Source of the DNA: Kryptolebias marmoratus
Lineage: Eukaryota > Chordata > Actinopteri > Cyprinodontiformes > Rivulidae
NCBI RefSeq assembly: GCF_001649575.2
Contig: NC_051434.1
Span: forward strand, 2,087,511-2,151,510
DNA: 64,000 nt
Direction of reading: 5' to 3'
Below, in pieces: positions 1 through 13,566 of this stretch (its first letter is position 1; every line of letters begins with the position of its first letter). Under the pieces are notes generated by a model that worked only from the letters and a program-made list of their open reading frames with translations, ran no database searches and was not told where the DNA came from. Both the position numbers and the translations under genes were made by a program.

Positions 1-3000
1 CACACACACACCATGAAGTCACCAGCTGATGTTCAACATGACATCTGCTCTCATCTTCATCTAGTTGATGTTACCAGCAGGAAACACCGAGCTGAGGACT
101 AACCAACGAGCTCCAACTAACCAGCTTCACTTCAGAGGTCACTGTAAAGGTTTCCTGTCCAAATATATCACTTTAAAGGACTTAAACTTGGGAAAACCTT
201 ATTGCAGGAAGTGTCAGGGGGGTGGAGGGTTGGATGAAAGTATTAAGTGATACAGGTTGGCTGACATGTCAGTTAAAGGCCTAGCATTCCTAGGAACGCA
301 GCCTGCCCGCCTAAACCCAACCAAATAAATATTAAAATCAAATTCTGTCCTGCTGCCCGTTTTTCGATTTCGTGTTTCCGATCTTAGCCTAAAAGTAAAA
401 TACAAAAAAACAGGCATTTATTTGTTTTTGGTGTCATATTAAAAAAATAAAAAAATAAAATAACCAGTCCGTTTTTCATTATTTGATTTTTGATAGTCAA
501 TTGAAAATGGAAAGAATGAATGATACACGGATTCAGCCCAGTGATCGCGGTCGTGGTCTACCGTCAGAAGTAAGTGTATGTTAAAACTTGCACGTTTTAC
601 TGACCGTGTTGAACTATGGAAAAAAAAAAGTTCAGAAGAAAACTCAGATGACCCAGCTTTCTACTAGCACCTAAATGCAACATCTACGCACAAATCTGGG
701 AGCTCCCCGGAAGCGTGAAATGAGTCTCAAAAATCGTTGTGCACTCGTAACTGGATCTGTACGTAACTGCAGTTTTGTGTGTGTGTGTCTGGCGACTTGT
801 GTGTACATTTTCAACATTTGGAGGCGTAGGAAAAGGTTTATTTTCTTTTTAAGGCTTACAATCATTTTTCACAGATACAACTATCCAAACTTACACACAA
901 AGATGCTTACACGAGTTACAAATACATTTTTACACACGCACAAATATTTTTACACACGCACAGGTAATTTGGAACCATTTTCTCTCCATACTCATGAGAT
1001 ATTATGTTAACGATACAGACAGCAGACAGGCAAAAACATTATCGCCCTCAGCGGCAGGCAATAAAAATCTCAGTATGTCAAGTTTATACTCAAAGTTTTC
1101 TTTGCGAGTCAACATTGTTTCCCCGCCTAAAATCCATTGTATGTGTAAACTAAAGCTAACAGAGTGGACACAGCCCAGATGGCTCTCTGCTTTAATATGA
1201 GTATAAAAAGTCCTGTATGAATATTCATAGAAATACTGAGATAAAAAGTGGAAAGGGCCAGACATGTTTCCTGTTTTTGGGCCCAGATCTTTGATCTTCT
1301 GCAGACATTTCCTCCGGTTTCAGCAGCTGCACGTTTCACTGCACACATCAGGATGCAAACAAACACACAAAACGCTGGGCAGAAGACTTGAGCAGACACC
1401 TGCTCCCCTGTCTGGACTCATCGTGAACAGGTGAGGGAAAACTCAACTGCTGTGACAAGCAAAACACACAACAGCCCCGTTCCTCTGGGAGGAAGAAGAA
1501 AGTGGAGAGACAGAAAGACAGACAGGGAAGGAAGGGAGGGAGGAAGAGGAGAGAGGCGCCAGCTGGGATGCAGGTGGGCTCAGATTCTCTGTTTTCTGCC
1601 TGATAATGATGCTGCGAGCAGGGAAACTACGAGAGACAAAGGAAAAACAGGGAGGAGGAATGCAGACAGCGGAGGATAGAAGTCAGCAGGTAAATCCTGG
1701 AGGGAATAACGGGACGGACACAGAGCTGAGTCCGTTTGTGTCCGTCTCTGCAGCCCGAACCGTCTGAGTGACCTAATGATCGATGGGCTGACAGGAATCC
1801 TTTCCTGCTTGTTGGCTGGATGTTTAAATCCCTCACCGACTGGTTCTGTCACCGTTTACATGATTAACACTCGCCTCTGACCCACTGATCGGCCCTGAGA
1901 AACAACATTATTTACTCACTGGGTGGTGACCTCATTAGATATCAGAACTATGAAGAAATGTTGCTCATTAGCAGGATTTGAGTTGAAATATTTGAGTTTT
2001 TTTCCTATGAATTAAATACTTCTTTCCTTTAGATAAAAAAACTAAATCATGAGAGGAAACTCAACATACTGCTATTGTCATCAGAGGTGCAAATACAGCA
2101 GAAAACAGCTTTATTATATAAATATTTTTAAATCGCCAAAATTTTTGAGCTTTATTGTAAAGGATAACTTTTCTGCTGGTCATTCACAACCTGTACTCTG
2201 AGCGTGACATTTTACGTTATCACAGTTAGTTGTGCGTAACTTTATTTTACTTTGACCAACTGTCACTTCTCATCCTAAGATGATCTTAGTGTAAAACTGC
2301 GGGTGATATGCATTCCTTAAAGGAACGCTCAGCCTTTTTGCCTGTGTGAAGGAGCTATTTGACACCGATCTCCATGCACGGTTAGTTTAATGATTAACTG
2401 TTTAATTTACGCGCCGTGGAGCGTTGCTTCGGTTTGTCCTGCACGCTCGTTGTAATACGTCACCCTCGATTAACCAACACAAACTGCTGTCTTTGGCACC
2501 CAGAGACACCCAAAAAGCCTGCTCCTGACTCCTCTCCTTAGATCAGTAAACAAATCTGTGAGGCTAAAACCCTGCGCTCGTGAGGCCGCAGAAGGTTTGC
2601 AAAGAGTCCAAATTAGAGGAGGAAGTGCTCTGGCAGCCGGTCGGACCACCTGCTTCACTGCTAGTTCAGCTGATTAATCCTGCATTTATTCTCTGCTCGG
2701 AAACTAAAAGAAGTTGGCTTTTCTCTCATCCTAACTTCTCACACATGACCTTGGAGAAGTTTATCATTAACAGATCAGAACCTGGTAAACCTGCATGCAT
2801 CATAAGAGAGAAAAGTCAGAAGAACGTCTACAGTGTTTAATAATTTCCTAAAGTTTTGATCGACTCGTAGGAAGCAGTTCGACCAGGTTTGTTGTCACAG
2901 AACTAATGAAAATGAAATGAAGGTTTGAAGGGTCAGTTTGCTCATTTTCCTCCTCAGCCATAACACGAGCCTAAGGTCAGGGAACCTCGGCCTTCACGGC

Positions 3001-3343
3001 ATTAATTATTTCTTCTGAAGATGCTCAAAGTTAAGCAAAGTGCAGAGCTAAATTATCCTTCAGCCATGAAGGGAACTTGTCTTTGCAGATTCGGAGCGTC
3101 TTTTAGAAACTCTTTGCAGTTTCTTGAGCTGTGAAGTCCAATTAAGAGCAATAACCTGGAGGTGTTAAGTGAAAGGACAAGATCACCAGTTTTTAGTTTT
3201 TGCAGATATCTGCTGAGCATTTTAAACAAAAGGTCATGTGGGGTAAATCTGGAACGTCTGTTTCTTTTTTCTCATAGCTGCTATGCTAATTGCCACAATC
3301 TGTTTTGTTGCTCACATCCAAAAAAGTCCCCCCCCCCCCCCCC
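1..3343. other. non-coding DNA, no gene seen
   Basis: AT-rich sequence with a few base cancellations of purine-rich type (1490-1560) and short CA runs (1-12, 776-786). Apart from the repeat end at 2299-2328 nothing is identifiable. Confidence 0.6.
2299..2328 (-). repeat. dispersed repeat, palindromic end only
   Basis: The sequence gcgggtgatatgcattcctt, aaaggaacgc is the family terminus, with no further match beside it. Confidence 0.65.
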
Positions 3344-3415
3344 NNNNNNNNNNNNNNNNNNNNNNNNNNNNNNNNNNNNNNNNNNNNNNNNNNNNNNNNN
3401 NNNNNNNNNNNNNNN
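3344..3415. other. assembly gap (72 N) inside poly-C
   Basis: Cs stand on both sides of the Ns. True length and content are unknown. Open frames reported across it are meaningless. Confidence 0.99.
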
Positions 3416-3869
3416 CCCCCCCCCCCCCCATTCTCTCTTCTGCTTTTTTGCTTTTGCAACTCATGCAAAGTGACAAGCATGTGTAGTTTGGCATTTATGA
3501 AGGGTTTTCATTAACTATTTATGGCTAAATGTGGGTGCTAACAGGACGGGATGTGCAGAACTTACTGCTTGATTAAACATGACAAGTGGGAACCTGTGTG
3601 ATTAGAGTTCACACACACACAGAGAGCGTTTCCTGTTCGAAACTTTTATTTACGATAGGAGAGATGCTCAAAGCTGCAGCCGAGTGTTAAAAATAAAATT
3701 CTTTGTTCTGTGCACCGGCGTGCGCAGCCGCCAGGCCGCAGCGATGGGGAAAAGATTTTACAGATTGAACGGACGAGGACGTAAAAAAAAAAAAAAGATT
3801 CTGTAATAAGTTCGCTTTCAGTTTGGATCCTAATCCATATCTTTCATGTTGGCAGGCAATCTCATGAAC

Positions 3870-4060
3870 ATTAGCAAAACCTCATGAACCAGACGACAGA
3901 TTTTAATGAAACTTTCAGGAAATAATCGCATCTAAAACTGTTGGAGTCAGCCCGATTCAGGATGGCCGCCACAACGAAATAACCTCGGCAATTTTACAGA
4001 CATTGAGCTGAAATTTGGTGTGGTGGTAGCTGAGATTGATCCCCAACACATCCCCTGAAC
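3870..4060 (-). repeat. dispersed palindrome-ended repeat, partial reverse copy
   Basis: It contains gcaaaacctcatgaaccag, agcccgattcaggatggccg, ttacagacattgagctgaaa and ggtggtagctgagattgatc. The palindromic end is missing. A second start (gttagccgagcagctcatga) follows at 4101. Confidence 0.7.
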
Positions 4061-5393
4061 GCTAACTGAATGAGCAACATCTATTTTTAAAACTTTGTCT
4101 GTTAGCCGAGCAGCTCATGAACCTCTGGATGGACTTGAAAACATGAAGCTTAAAGAAAATACATTAATTATTACTAAACCAAGAGCAGAACCCTGAGGAA
4201 CGCCCCAAGAACAGGGCTGAGGAAGAAACGGATTTATCAGGACTTACAGAAAGACTTGGCTTGAACACAGAAACCAGCGAGCTTTAAACCAGAAACCTGA
4301 GAAGATAATGGGCCTGGATGCTGAAGTTAATTACAGCGAAAGGCTCGTTTCTTTTGATGGTTCCAGACACGGCGACTGACGAGGGAAGACGGTGATTCAG
4401 ACAAACACACACAGCAACAGCCGGAGGTCTGTTACGCTGAAGGAAACGCAGCTATCAGAAAGCTGTCAGTAGGATGGAAAGCAAATCAAAGAGATCTGAG
4501 ATCACATCACTGTGATCAAAACACGAACAGATACAAGCTGAAAGTCAATCTTCTGGAGTCACATTAGATTATTATACAAAACACATCAAATTCACCAACA
4601 AAATGTAGAAAAATGCAATTTTTAGATAAATAATGTAAGCCAGTCTAGTTTCTGCAATCTTTAGCCATGCAAAGAGCTTTTTACTCAGCAGTTTAAAGGA
4701 AAAAGTCCCCTCTGGTGTGAGAGGCGCCTCATCTTTTAAATTACCATTAAGATAGTTCCTCCTGCAGCCGAGGCGGCCAAAACAAATCACTGCCACCACA
4801 GCCTGATGAGAAGGGCGAAACAGCAGTTATCACACCTTTTCATTACTCAGCAATTCTGACGCTTTATCTACCCAGCATTAAAAAAAAAAAAAAAAAAAAG
4901 AGTCCTGAGATCGAGTCAGACGGGTTTAACAGTGACTGAAGGACAGAAACCTTTAATAAATGAGAGATAAAAAGGAGCTCATTTAGACTCGATGCCGTTC
5001 AGAATACAAACTCCGTTTCCTCAAGTAATACATGAATTTACTGCAACAAGCTGGGAACTGTTAGCTGCATTTCTCTCCTATAGAAAAGCTGTTTACTGTG
5101 AGTCATCAGCACAGCCATTCAACTAAAGAAAATAAAACTCAAAAATGACCTTATACCGACGGATTGTGAGGATTCTGATTCAGCAGCCACTCGGTCTTCC
5201 TCTTTAGTTTTCCGTAGGCTCTTTGTAATCCAGCTCTTTCAGCAGACTTAGCCACTTATATACTGAAACATTCATCCTGTTCAGGAAACGGCTCATGGCA
5301 CTTGGCTTTCTGTACATATACAATAAATGGAGATGTTTTCATTTCCTTCAAAGACTTTTTTTTGCACGCTTTCTTATTTTGTTATCTATGCTT

Positions 5394-5530
5394 TAGATAT
5401 CAGCTACTCTTCTGCTGTTTTAAACTAGCCTTTTGCTACTTTTAGCTAGCTGTTTTAACCTAATTTCCTATACTTTTTTCTCCTTTATCTTAGCTTTTAG
5501 TTGACTTTTTGCTTTATTGCCTAGTCTTCC
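5394..5530 (+). repeat. AGCT-rich degenerate repeat
   Basis: Loose copies of ttttgctacttttagctagc, of the same type as the 7.6-kb block. Confidence 0.5.
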
Positions 5531-7616
5531 TCCCGTTGGTTTTTCGCTGGTTTGGCTTTAAAATTTCAGTCTCACCTTCTTCAACAAGTCTCTAGTTTTA
5601 ACCTAAATTCCTTTTATATATGTCAAAGTCTTAATTAATAAAAGACACATCTTAAGAACTGTTCCCTGCCTTGAAGGGTGACCAGTCCAAGGGAACATTA
5701 ATGATTTAATGATGTACTCCATGTAGCATATTCTTCTTGTTTCTCTTTATGTGGAGCATCATACCAGTGCTAATGCACACTTTGCTTTCAGGGTTTATTA
5801 CAGGGTCAGTGTGGCTCCAACTCATCAGTAAAAGCTGAGGATGCATTTAATGTAAGGTGGAAAAACACATGAACATAAAGAAATAAAAAAGGAGCCTAAT
5901 GCACAGATACTGAGCATCCATTCAGTCTGGATAAAAACAGAATGTGTTTGTAATACGTGCAGGGAAATGCATCTTCCTGCAGCCTGGGTTTAGGTACACT
6001 GTGCACATCTCCCTCCAAATATGGACCTTTCTAGGTGATCGCACCTCAGCAGGTCAGCTGGGTTACATGCAGGGTGTTCACATTTGTGCAAAAATGTCCA
6101 CGGGGGTGAGAAAACATCAGCAGTGCTGATAGTCTCCATCATCACTGTGTCATCACCTCCGCTGCGAAGGCAAGAAAAGTGTGGATAACAAGGCCAAACT
6201 CCAGAGGTGAAAGAATAATAAGTCCAGGCTGCACAGGAACACCTTATTTACCTCGGCTGCACATTCAGGCTTGGATTTTTGACAGGCTATTATTAGAGAG
6301 AGAGCGTTCACCCACTCTCCATGTTTCTACATGTGGTGGAGTGATGAAAATGCCCACGTAGCACATTTTAAATCAGCAGGAGAATAAACAAGTCACCAAA
6401 CATCCTCCTCCGTGTGTGTCTGAATTCACTCCTACAAATCCATTTATTTTCTATTCAGCAGAATTAATGGAGCTACATGAAGTTTAAAAAGTGCTTTTTG
6501 TCACACAAGCAGATTCAGGCAAATTGCTTCTGTGTTTGTTGGATGTTGATGCTTCTTCAGAATGATTTTCATTTTGGGGTCATTTTTATTTAACCAAGTC
6601 CTGATTGGACGTGTTGGTGTCTTTAAAAGACAGGAAGTAGACCTCTGGGAGCTTTTAATACAAATTTAAGCAGCTTGCTAATTAACTAGTTAAGTTTAAA
6701 CAAACGTGAGCTAGCTTTTTTTTTTTTTAATTTAAACAATTTTTTCCTGCAGAAGAAGTTAAAACAATTATATCTTTGATTTGCAGTGAATGAAGCTGAC
6801 GTGTTTTTAAAAGAGTTTTTAGTTGCAGTTATGACTCAATAAATAGATTTTATATTTTATTTGTAATACAGAATGAACAGATCATTTTCAGACCTTTTCG
6901 GTGTCTGACTCACGTTGTTAGGACTTCTTTTAAACACTTTCTTTCCTCAATATTTTAATGATTTTTACAGATTTTAAAAACAAATCCGAGTGTTGAATTT
7001 CTACTTGATTCAACTCGACTGGCAGCTTCACATCTTCTCGAATGATCCCGTAAGCTCGGCTCACAGCTCCTTTTGAAAGTCTTTTTTTAATTTCCTGGCA
7101 GAATATTAAAGCTGAACCTTATTTATCAGGAGACGTGAGCTCGCTGCTGTTTGCGGCGCTCACCTCACAGTTTCTCTTCTGGATTCAGCTCCACATCCTG
7201 ACCGTTCCAGGTCGTTCCAGGACTCGGAGAGTTTTCACTCCTGGTTTATTTCAGCTCACGGTTGTTAGAACATAAACCTTAGAGAAGGTGGAGAATCCCA
7301 ACACTCTTATTTTTTATGAGCTCTTCTTTTTCTGGATGTCAGAAGGTTAATTTGAATTTTCCAAGTATTTTTTGGAAAAGAGAAGCGAGCTGAAAATAAA
7401 ACCCAGCCACGCTGACCCTGAGCTGCGGTGACAAATGTTCAGAAAATAAACAAAAAGCTCATTAAATTGTTTGATCTTATTTTTGACGATGTGAGAAAAC
7501 TAGTATGTAGGAAGATAATTACTTTTTTACAGGAAAACTTAAAACTGTTTAATCTGCTGTTAACCATACATTTATTTACATTTATCATATTTAATGAGAT
7601 AGTTTAAAAACACTAC

Positions 7617-7818
7617 TTCTTTTAGCTAGCCTTTAACTACTTTACCTTTTAGCCACTGTTCTGCTTCTTTTAGCTGGCCTTTAGCTACTTTAACTTTTAG
7701 TCACTGTTCTGCTTCTTTTAGCTAGCTTTTTCTACTTTTCGCTTTTGCTACTTTTAGCTGGCCTTTAGCTACTTTTAGCTTTTAGCTGGCCTTTAGCTAC
7801 TTTAGCTTTTAGCTGGCG
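7617..7818 (+). repeat. degenerate minisatellite of tttagctggcctttagctac type
   Basis: Irregular tandem copies of ttttagctggcc / tttagctactt alternate with cactgttctgcttc. Similar but looser blocks occur at about 5394-5530 (plus) and 47405-47520 (reverse). Confidence 0.75.
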
Positions 7819-8155
7819 TTTTGCAGCTGGCAGACACTTACTGGCGTTCTTGCGTTTTGCGCCTGTTGGCGAAGACTTTAAAGCGACTTTGTGTTTAAAT
7901 GAATAAATGAACAGTTTAAGATAACGAGGAGATCCGTGGCTTAAAGAAGATTGAATCCTGGTGTCTAATATTCCTCCGATCTCATCTGGTCTGTAGGATT
8001 AATGACGAAGCTCCGTGCCTCCTTTCCCCTCCTGCTCACACGTTTAGGGAACTGTAAGCATGTAGTTTGCTCGTTATTTCATCGGATCAGAAGATTTTGC
8101 TTCACTTGATCGGAATCATTCAGGTGTCTTTTCGGAAACCCCCAGCAGGAAGTCC

Positions 8156-8185
8156 ACGCCACGAGACGCCACGAGATGCCACGAG
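8156..8185 (+). repeat. 10-bp tandem triplet
   Basis: Three copies of acgccacgag, the last with one change (atgccacgag). Confidence 0.85.
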
Positions 8186-8934
8186 CCTTTTAGTCCGGGA
8201 TGCTTCTGTCTGATCAGTGGACCGTGAAGCCTTGATTGGTGGACCGAAGCATCGATGCGTGTCTCCCCAGAGGAGCCGTGGATCTCATTCATATTGAGCT
8301 GCTTGAATCCGAGCCCTCATCCCTGATTCCACAGGAGGCTGAATACGACGACGCCGGACTCTGCCGTTTAAATGCTGTCCAAGTTCTTGTGCAGGAAGTC
8401 CTGAGGGGCAACACACATTTATCTCAACTGTGTGGTTTGTTTTTCATGCTGTCAGAAACTCTAAGAACTTTTTTCAGTCTCCGACGGCAACCATCAACTT
8501 TGTGGTTTGTTATCCAGTCTGTAAAAAACTATCAAGTGAGCCTTTTTACAGAATAAAATGACTTCCTGGTGATTCTTCTGTCAGAGTATCCAGTGACAAT
8601 TATCTTACCTTTAAAGGTTTGTTTTTCAGTCAACTTTAAGACCTTTTTTTCTGCAGAAAAATAACAAACTGTTGATTCTGCTGCTGGATCGTTGTGGTTT
8701 GTGTTTTAGTCTGGAGAAAAACTATCCTGAAACAAGCCAAAGTCCCCGATGATTCAGAAAGATTTAAATGCCTCAGAAGTTCTGTTGTACCACATCTTAT
8801 AACATCTGTTTCAGCCAGACTTTGCAATGAAGTGTGGAAAATTTTAAATTGGTCAGAAAACGTCTTTTTTCCCCTCTTTGCTGCAAACATTTCTATGTTT
8901 TTCTTACAGCAAGCTATGAATTGACCTCCCTTCT

Positions 8935-9060
8935 GCAAACCACCAATAATGCATGTTGTTGTTTTACGCCGGACGTCCTTCCTGATGCATCCTGGGCTCA
9001 AACCTGCAGCCTCAGGATTACGAAAATACCGCGGCGCCTAAAACCCCAACAACACATGCT
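8935..9060 (+). repeat. possible fish interspersed-repeat fragment
   Basis: The phrase ttacgccggacgtccttcct, gatgcatcc resembles a repeat block (cggatgcccttcctgacgc) common in fish genomes. The similarity is short and the superfamily was not assigned. Confidence 0.4.
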
Positions 9061-9994
9061 GGTTCTTATAAAGAAACAACTCATGTTAAATTAAAAACAA
9101 GCACATTTAAAAAATAAATCCGCCCAGCAGGGTGGCAGATATGGTGCAACAAGGTCGATGTGATGTAAGCAGTTTGTAATTCTGACATAACTCGTAAACA
9201 GGATGGGGACTGTTAATACAAGGAGCCCTGAGAATAAAGGAAGTGCTTTAAAAAAAGTGGCCCAGTCGTTTGAAATGATGAAATAAAACGCACAGCTTTG
9301 ATCCCGGTAACAACCCGTGACTTTTTAACACAAACAACATCGAACGCCCACGTCCCGCTTCTTAATCTCCCGAATCTGAGAAAAATCCTGAGACGCACAC
9401 GAGTGTAAACAGAGTGGGAGGCCAGATCAAGACACAGAGAAGTAACGAGCGTTTTCATGGTGAGTTAGGAAGGTTCGCCCTGAATCAGAGGGTTCAGGAG
9501 CAAAAAATCCAGGTTTTTTTTTCCTCTAACCTTGCTAAGCCTCTCCTCTTCAGACAGGAACATCTTCATCACCACAACAAAAAAAATGTGCAATTAAATC
9601 TAGAAGGAGGGCCCTGAACATGCAGGCTATTATAAATGCAACTGGTACTTAAATGAAGTTGTCTGTCATCCTTCATAAAAAGCACTCGAGGACGGCCAAA
9701 GATGCACTCGAATCAAATGAGCAGAAATATTAAATTTACCCTTCAGAGACTCGGAAGCAGGCTGCAGAAAAGGCTCCCATGGGTTTAGTCACTTCCCCTG
9801 TGGATTCCTCCTGTTGTTGTTTGCTCATATCGCTGTAATTGGGCTTTTATTTTTTAAATTGACTAAAATAAAAGTGACAGGGGAGCACGTTTACACAGGG
9901 AACTGTTAGAACCGGCAGACCTCAACAGAACTCGACTTAAACACAAGTTCAGATCGTTCAGTCTTGTAATCAAACTAATCATTGGCTGCATATC

Positions 9995-10115
9995 TACAAC
10001 TTATTAAACTGGACCAAAGATGGCCTCCACAGCCAACTGAATTAAAAAAGAGGCCAGAAAAAGGTCAGTTTTACAGATATTGACCTAAAATCATCATCAT
10101 ATTCTGAGCTTTAGC
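9995..10115 (-). repeat. dispersed palindrome-ended repeat, short reverse copy
   Basis: Blocks ttaaactggaccaaagatgg, cctccacagcc and tttacagatattgacctaaa are shared with the other reverse copies. Confidence 0.55.
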
Positions 10116-11102
10116 AGATTTCACGTGATCTTAGTTTAAAAGTTTGCCAATAACTCCTGATGATCAATAAAGACTTTCCAAAATAAAAGTCTTTATTTCT
10201 AAAGTTTATGCCAGCAGATTAAATCAGAAACATGGAGGCTTCTGCCAAAGTGAACGGCTGTAATTTTCAAAAACATCGTCCCTCGGCTCGCTCATCTCTT
10301 TCAAAGCTGGGATTTTATTTCCTAAAATGATTTTTAATAAACTTTTAACTAAATATACACATATTTTCAACCAAGAAAAAAGATTCAGACTTTTAAAGCG
10401 ATAATCATCACTTATAATTTAAAAAATGTAAGTAAATTTGATGAGTTGATAGATATAATCAGCTCAGATGGTGAGAAGAAGTAGTAAAAACATAAAAGAA
10501 AAGTTTTAGACATAAAGGTGGATAACTTGTTACTAAAACTCATCTGAATCCTGACTTTAAATTAAACCTGATGCTGCAGAGAAAATACCTTTTTGAACTG
10601 AGCTAAAGGTTCGAATAAACCCTGCAGCTTCTACATGTCAGAAGTTACAAATAAATCTAAATCACAGCAGCAACAGGAGCTAAATGATTCAAATCCTGAT
10701 GAAAACACTCGAGAGAAACAGAAAAACTGCCGGACGTGTTCGGCTGCTGAAACAGCAAAAGATTAAAGGATTAGACCTTCCTGGCTGTTCCTGATGGATC
10801 AAAGATGTAAATACTAACGGTAAACCTTTCAGAAATGATTATTCTTCTCCCATTGATGCCCATTTATTTATTTTTTAAAAGAGGGATTTTAGTTTCTGCG
10901 GCCGTACGGTAACAGAAACAGATTAAGTAAAAACCGCAGAGGAGAAAAATCCTTGTAGATCAGTACGTTAAAGAGGCCTGACTTAAAGAGGACACGTTTC
11001 AACAGTTTTATTGTCACCCTCCACAATGAAAGGAGGGCGATCATGTAGTTGCTTGTGTATATTAGAGAAATGAACAGAACCACTGGCTGCACCAGATCAA
11101 GA

Positions 11103-11403
11103 TGGTAAAATGTCTCATGAACCACGAAACTAAAATAAAAATAATAATTTGAGTCTACAACTAATTAACTTTTGGACTCAACCTGATTAAAGATGGCTGC
11201 CAGAGCTAATCAACGTTAGCCAACACAAACATGGTGATGACTCAGAGAATTTTACATTTATTGAGCTGAAGTTTGGTCTAATATTCACATACTCATGTAG
11301 TATCATACATGTTCGACCAAAACATTCATTATTTCTCAACTAAAGGGGATTTTAGTTTAAAATGCAGGTACGAAAGGTGGCGGGTGATATGCATTCCTTT
11401 AAA
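11103..11403 (-). repeat. dispersed palindrome-ended repeat, reverse near full-length copy
   Basis: In plus orientation it runs from aaaatgtctcatgaaccac through gattaaagatggctgccag and tttattgagctgaagtttgg to ggtggcgggtgatatgcatt, cctttaaag. The order is the mirror of the 23.95-kb copy. Confidence 0.75.
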
Positions 11404-13529
11404 GAAAGCTTGGCTCTCAAAGTTTTAAAGAGTTTTCTTCACTTAGACCTGCAGGAAAAACAAATTAGGACTTAATTTGGGCAATAATTTGGTGCATTTT
11501 AAACTGAAAATGTCCAATTTTAAATAAATTGCAATATTTCCCGTCTTTTGTTTTTTTGTGATGAACATTAAAATGCTATAAACATTATCAATATGAAATT
11601 TATCTGGAAAAACTTCAATTTTGAATGTAATGAGCTTAAAATAAATGATTTCCCAGTAAGCCTGGCTGATGCTATGACAGGCATGAAACACAGGCTGAAA
11701 AAACGAGGAAATGTTCTTGTTTTAGCCAGTAGCTTTCCGTTTCCCTCCCAGGGTAGTTAAAGTGGCAGATGGTGGAGAGGCTGGTGGAAAAAAGAAGAAC
11801 ATCACTGATGGAGGCAGATAAGGCAGCAGTCACTTGATGGAGAGATCTCCAGGGTTCAAAAACGTTACACAACCAGCATTTTTATCTGCTGGATGTGAGT
11901 TTAAAAGTTACAGAATCTGGTTATTTATTCATCCAGCCTTTATTGGAGCAGTACGACTGAGGAGGCTTTGTTCCTTCTTCTAATATGGTGTAAAACTTGG
12001 TGCAACAATAAGCAAAGCTCCATAAATAATAATGACTCATGTTTTACACTGATACACGATCCGCAGATCAGTGACAGGAAGCTTCATCTGCCCGGCTGAT
12101 GGAAACGACCCATAAAACCAGGACAGGAGGAGAAAGTTGATACTGAAAGTTTAACATCCCGCATGTTATTACACGAGTTGTGTTTACGGGGTTTAAAAAT
12201 ACCAATCATGGTCCAGTTCCTTTTTCTGGAAGCTGCAGATCTTGCACAAAGCCAGAATAAAACAGAAAAGTGGGTCAAGCACAGTTTCCACGCCGGGATA
12301 CTGAACAAGTGCAGTCCTGAGCAAACATTTAAACATTTTTACAGCCAGTTTAAAGTTCAACTGAATCATAATTACAAATGAATTAAGGAAACTTAAATCA
12401 GGAATTCCTTAAAGCTCATTTAAAATTAAAAACAGGACAGTTTTAGTGAGCAGCTCTGATGTCTAAAAAAACCTCGGTGGATGGATTAAACCACAACAGA
12501 TGAAAATATTCATCCTGAACGCCAGCATTCAGAGACAAAAGTAGCATAATTTAAAGAAACGAGTAAAGAAACTCATTTAGGATTAACTTTTTAAATTCAG
12601 TCTACTTACAGGTAATTAGAAAAGGTGAGAAGGCTGGGTATTAAGTGGCTGCTAAGAACAAAAAATAAGCTGAAACTGATTAAAACGAGCAAAAAACATA
12701 AGTAAGAGCTAAAAATATCAATAATTTACAAACTTCTCTGCTGTTTGTATTTCCTTTAACAACCGGGGAAATATTAGCAGTCGTTATTAGATGGAATTTT
12801 ATTCTGAAGGTCATCAAAATCTCCTGCTTGGTTTGGAAATGACTGCTTTGAAGCTGTGAAGAAAGTTGCCATCAGACCGAACTTGTTTTACGGCTGACAG
12901 GAGAACACGAAGGAGTTAAACACGTCGGCTTGTTTAGGTTTTGCAGGACTTTTATGAAGAATCTATTTACTAAAACTCTAAAACACGTGCTTTATTTTGA
13001 CCCCTCCTGGGTCGAGCACGCTGCGTTTCCTGATCGTAACAAAGGTTCACGCCTCGAAGCCGATTCATCTGCATCCTCTCTGCAGGGTTCTTCTCAGCTC
13101 GCCCCTTCTTGTCTTCATTAATCCTTCTTTCATCGCTCTCTCTCTCTCAAACACAAACTTATCTTTTATTCCATCCAACACACCTCTTCTCCCTCATTAG
13201 GAAGAACAAGATTCCTGACTTCTTTCTTCTTAGTTTTGTCACCAGGTTCTTCTCCGTGTCTCCTCTGCAGATGAAAGGAGCCTCTGATTTCTGTCTGCAG
13301 GGGATTAAACACACGTTCTGATTTCAGTTCAAGGTAGAAATTATTCCTGAGCAGCAGCCGGACAGGAAGATGGTGAACATGTTCACCAGTTAGTTATTTA
13401 TCCCTTTTTTTAAATTAATCACTGGAAATAAGCTGTTTTATTTGGGCTTTTATTCTGGAGAACCGTTTCAGCTCCAAAGCAAACAAACATTTTGATTTAG
13501 GTGATGAGTTCAATGATTACAGTTTAAAA

Positions 13530-13566
13530 TTTATCCAGTGGTTCATGAGATATTTTGCTAACGCTA
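13530..13566 (+). repeat. dispersed repeat, distal end only
   Basis: The block ccagtggttcatgagatatt, ttgctaacgc is identical over 26 bases to the end of the 23.95-kb copy. Confidence 0.65.

Noticed and set aside
3162..3514. Poly-Pro or poly-Gly open frames across the N gap
   Set aside because: They read through Ns and poly-C.
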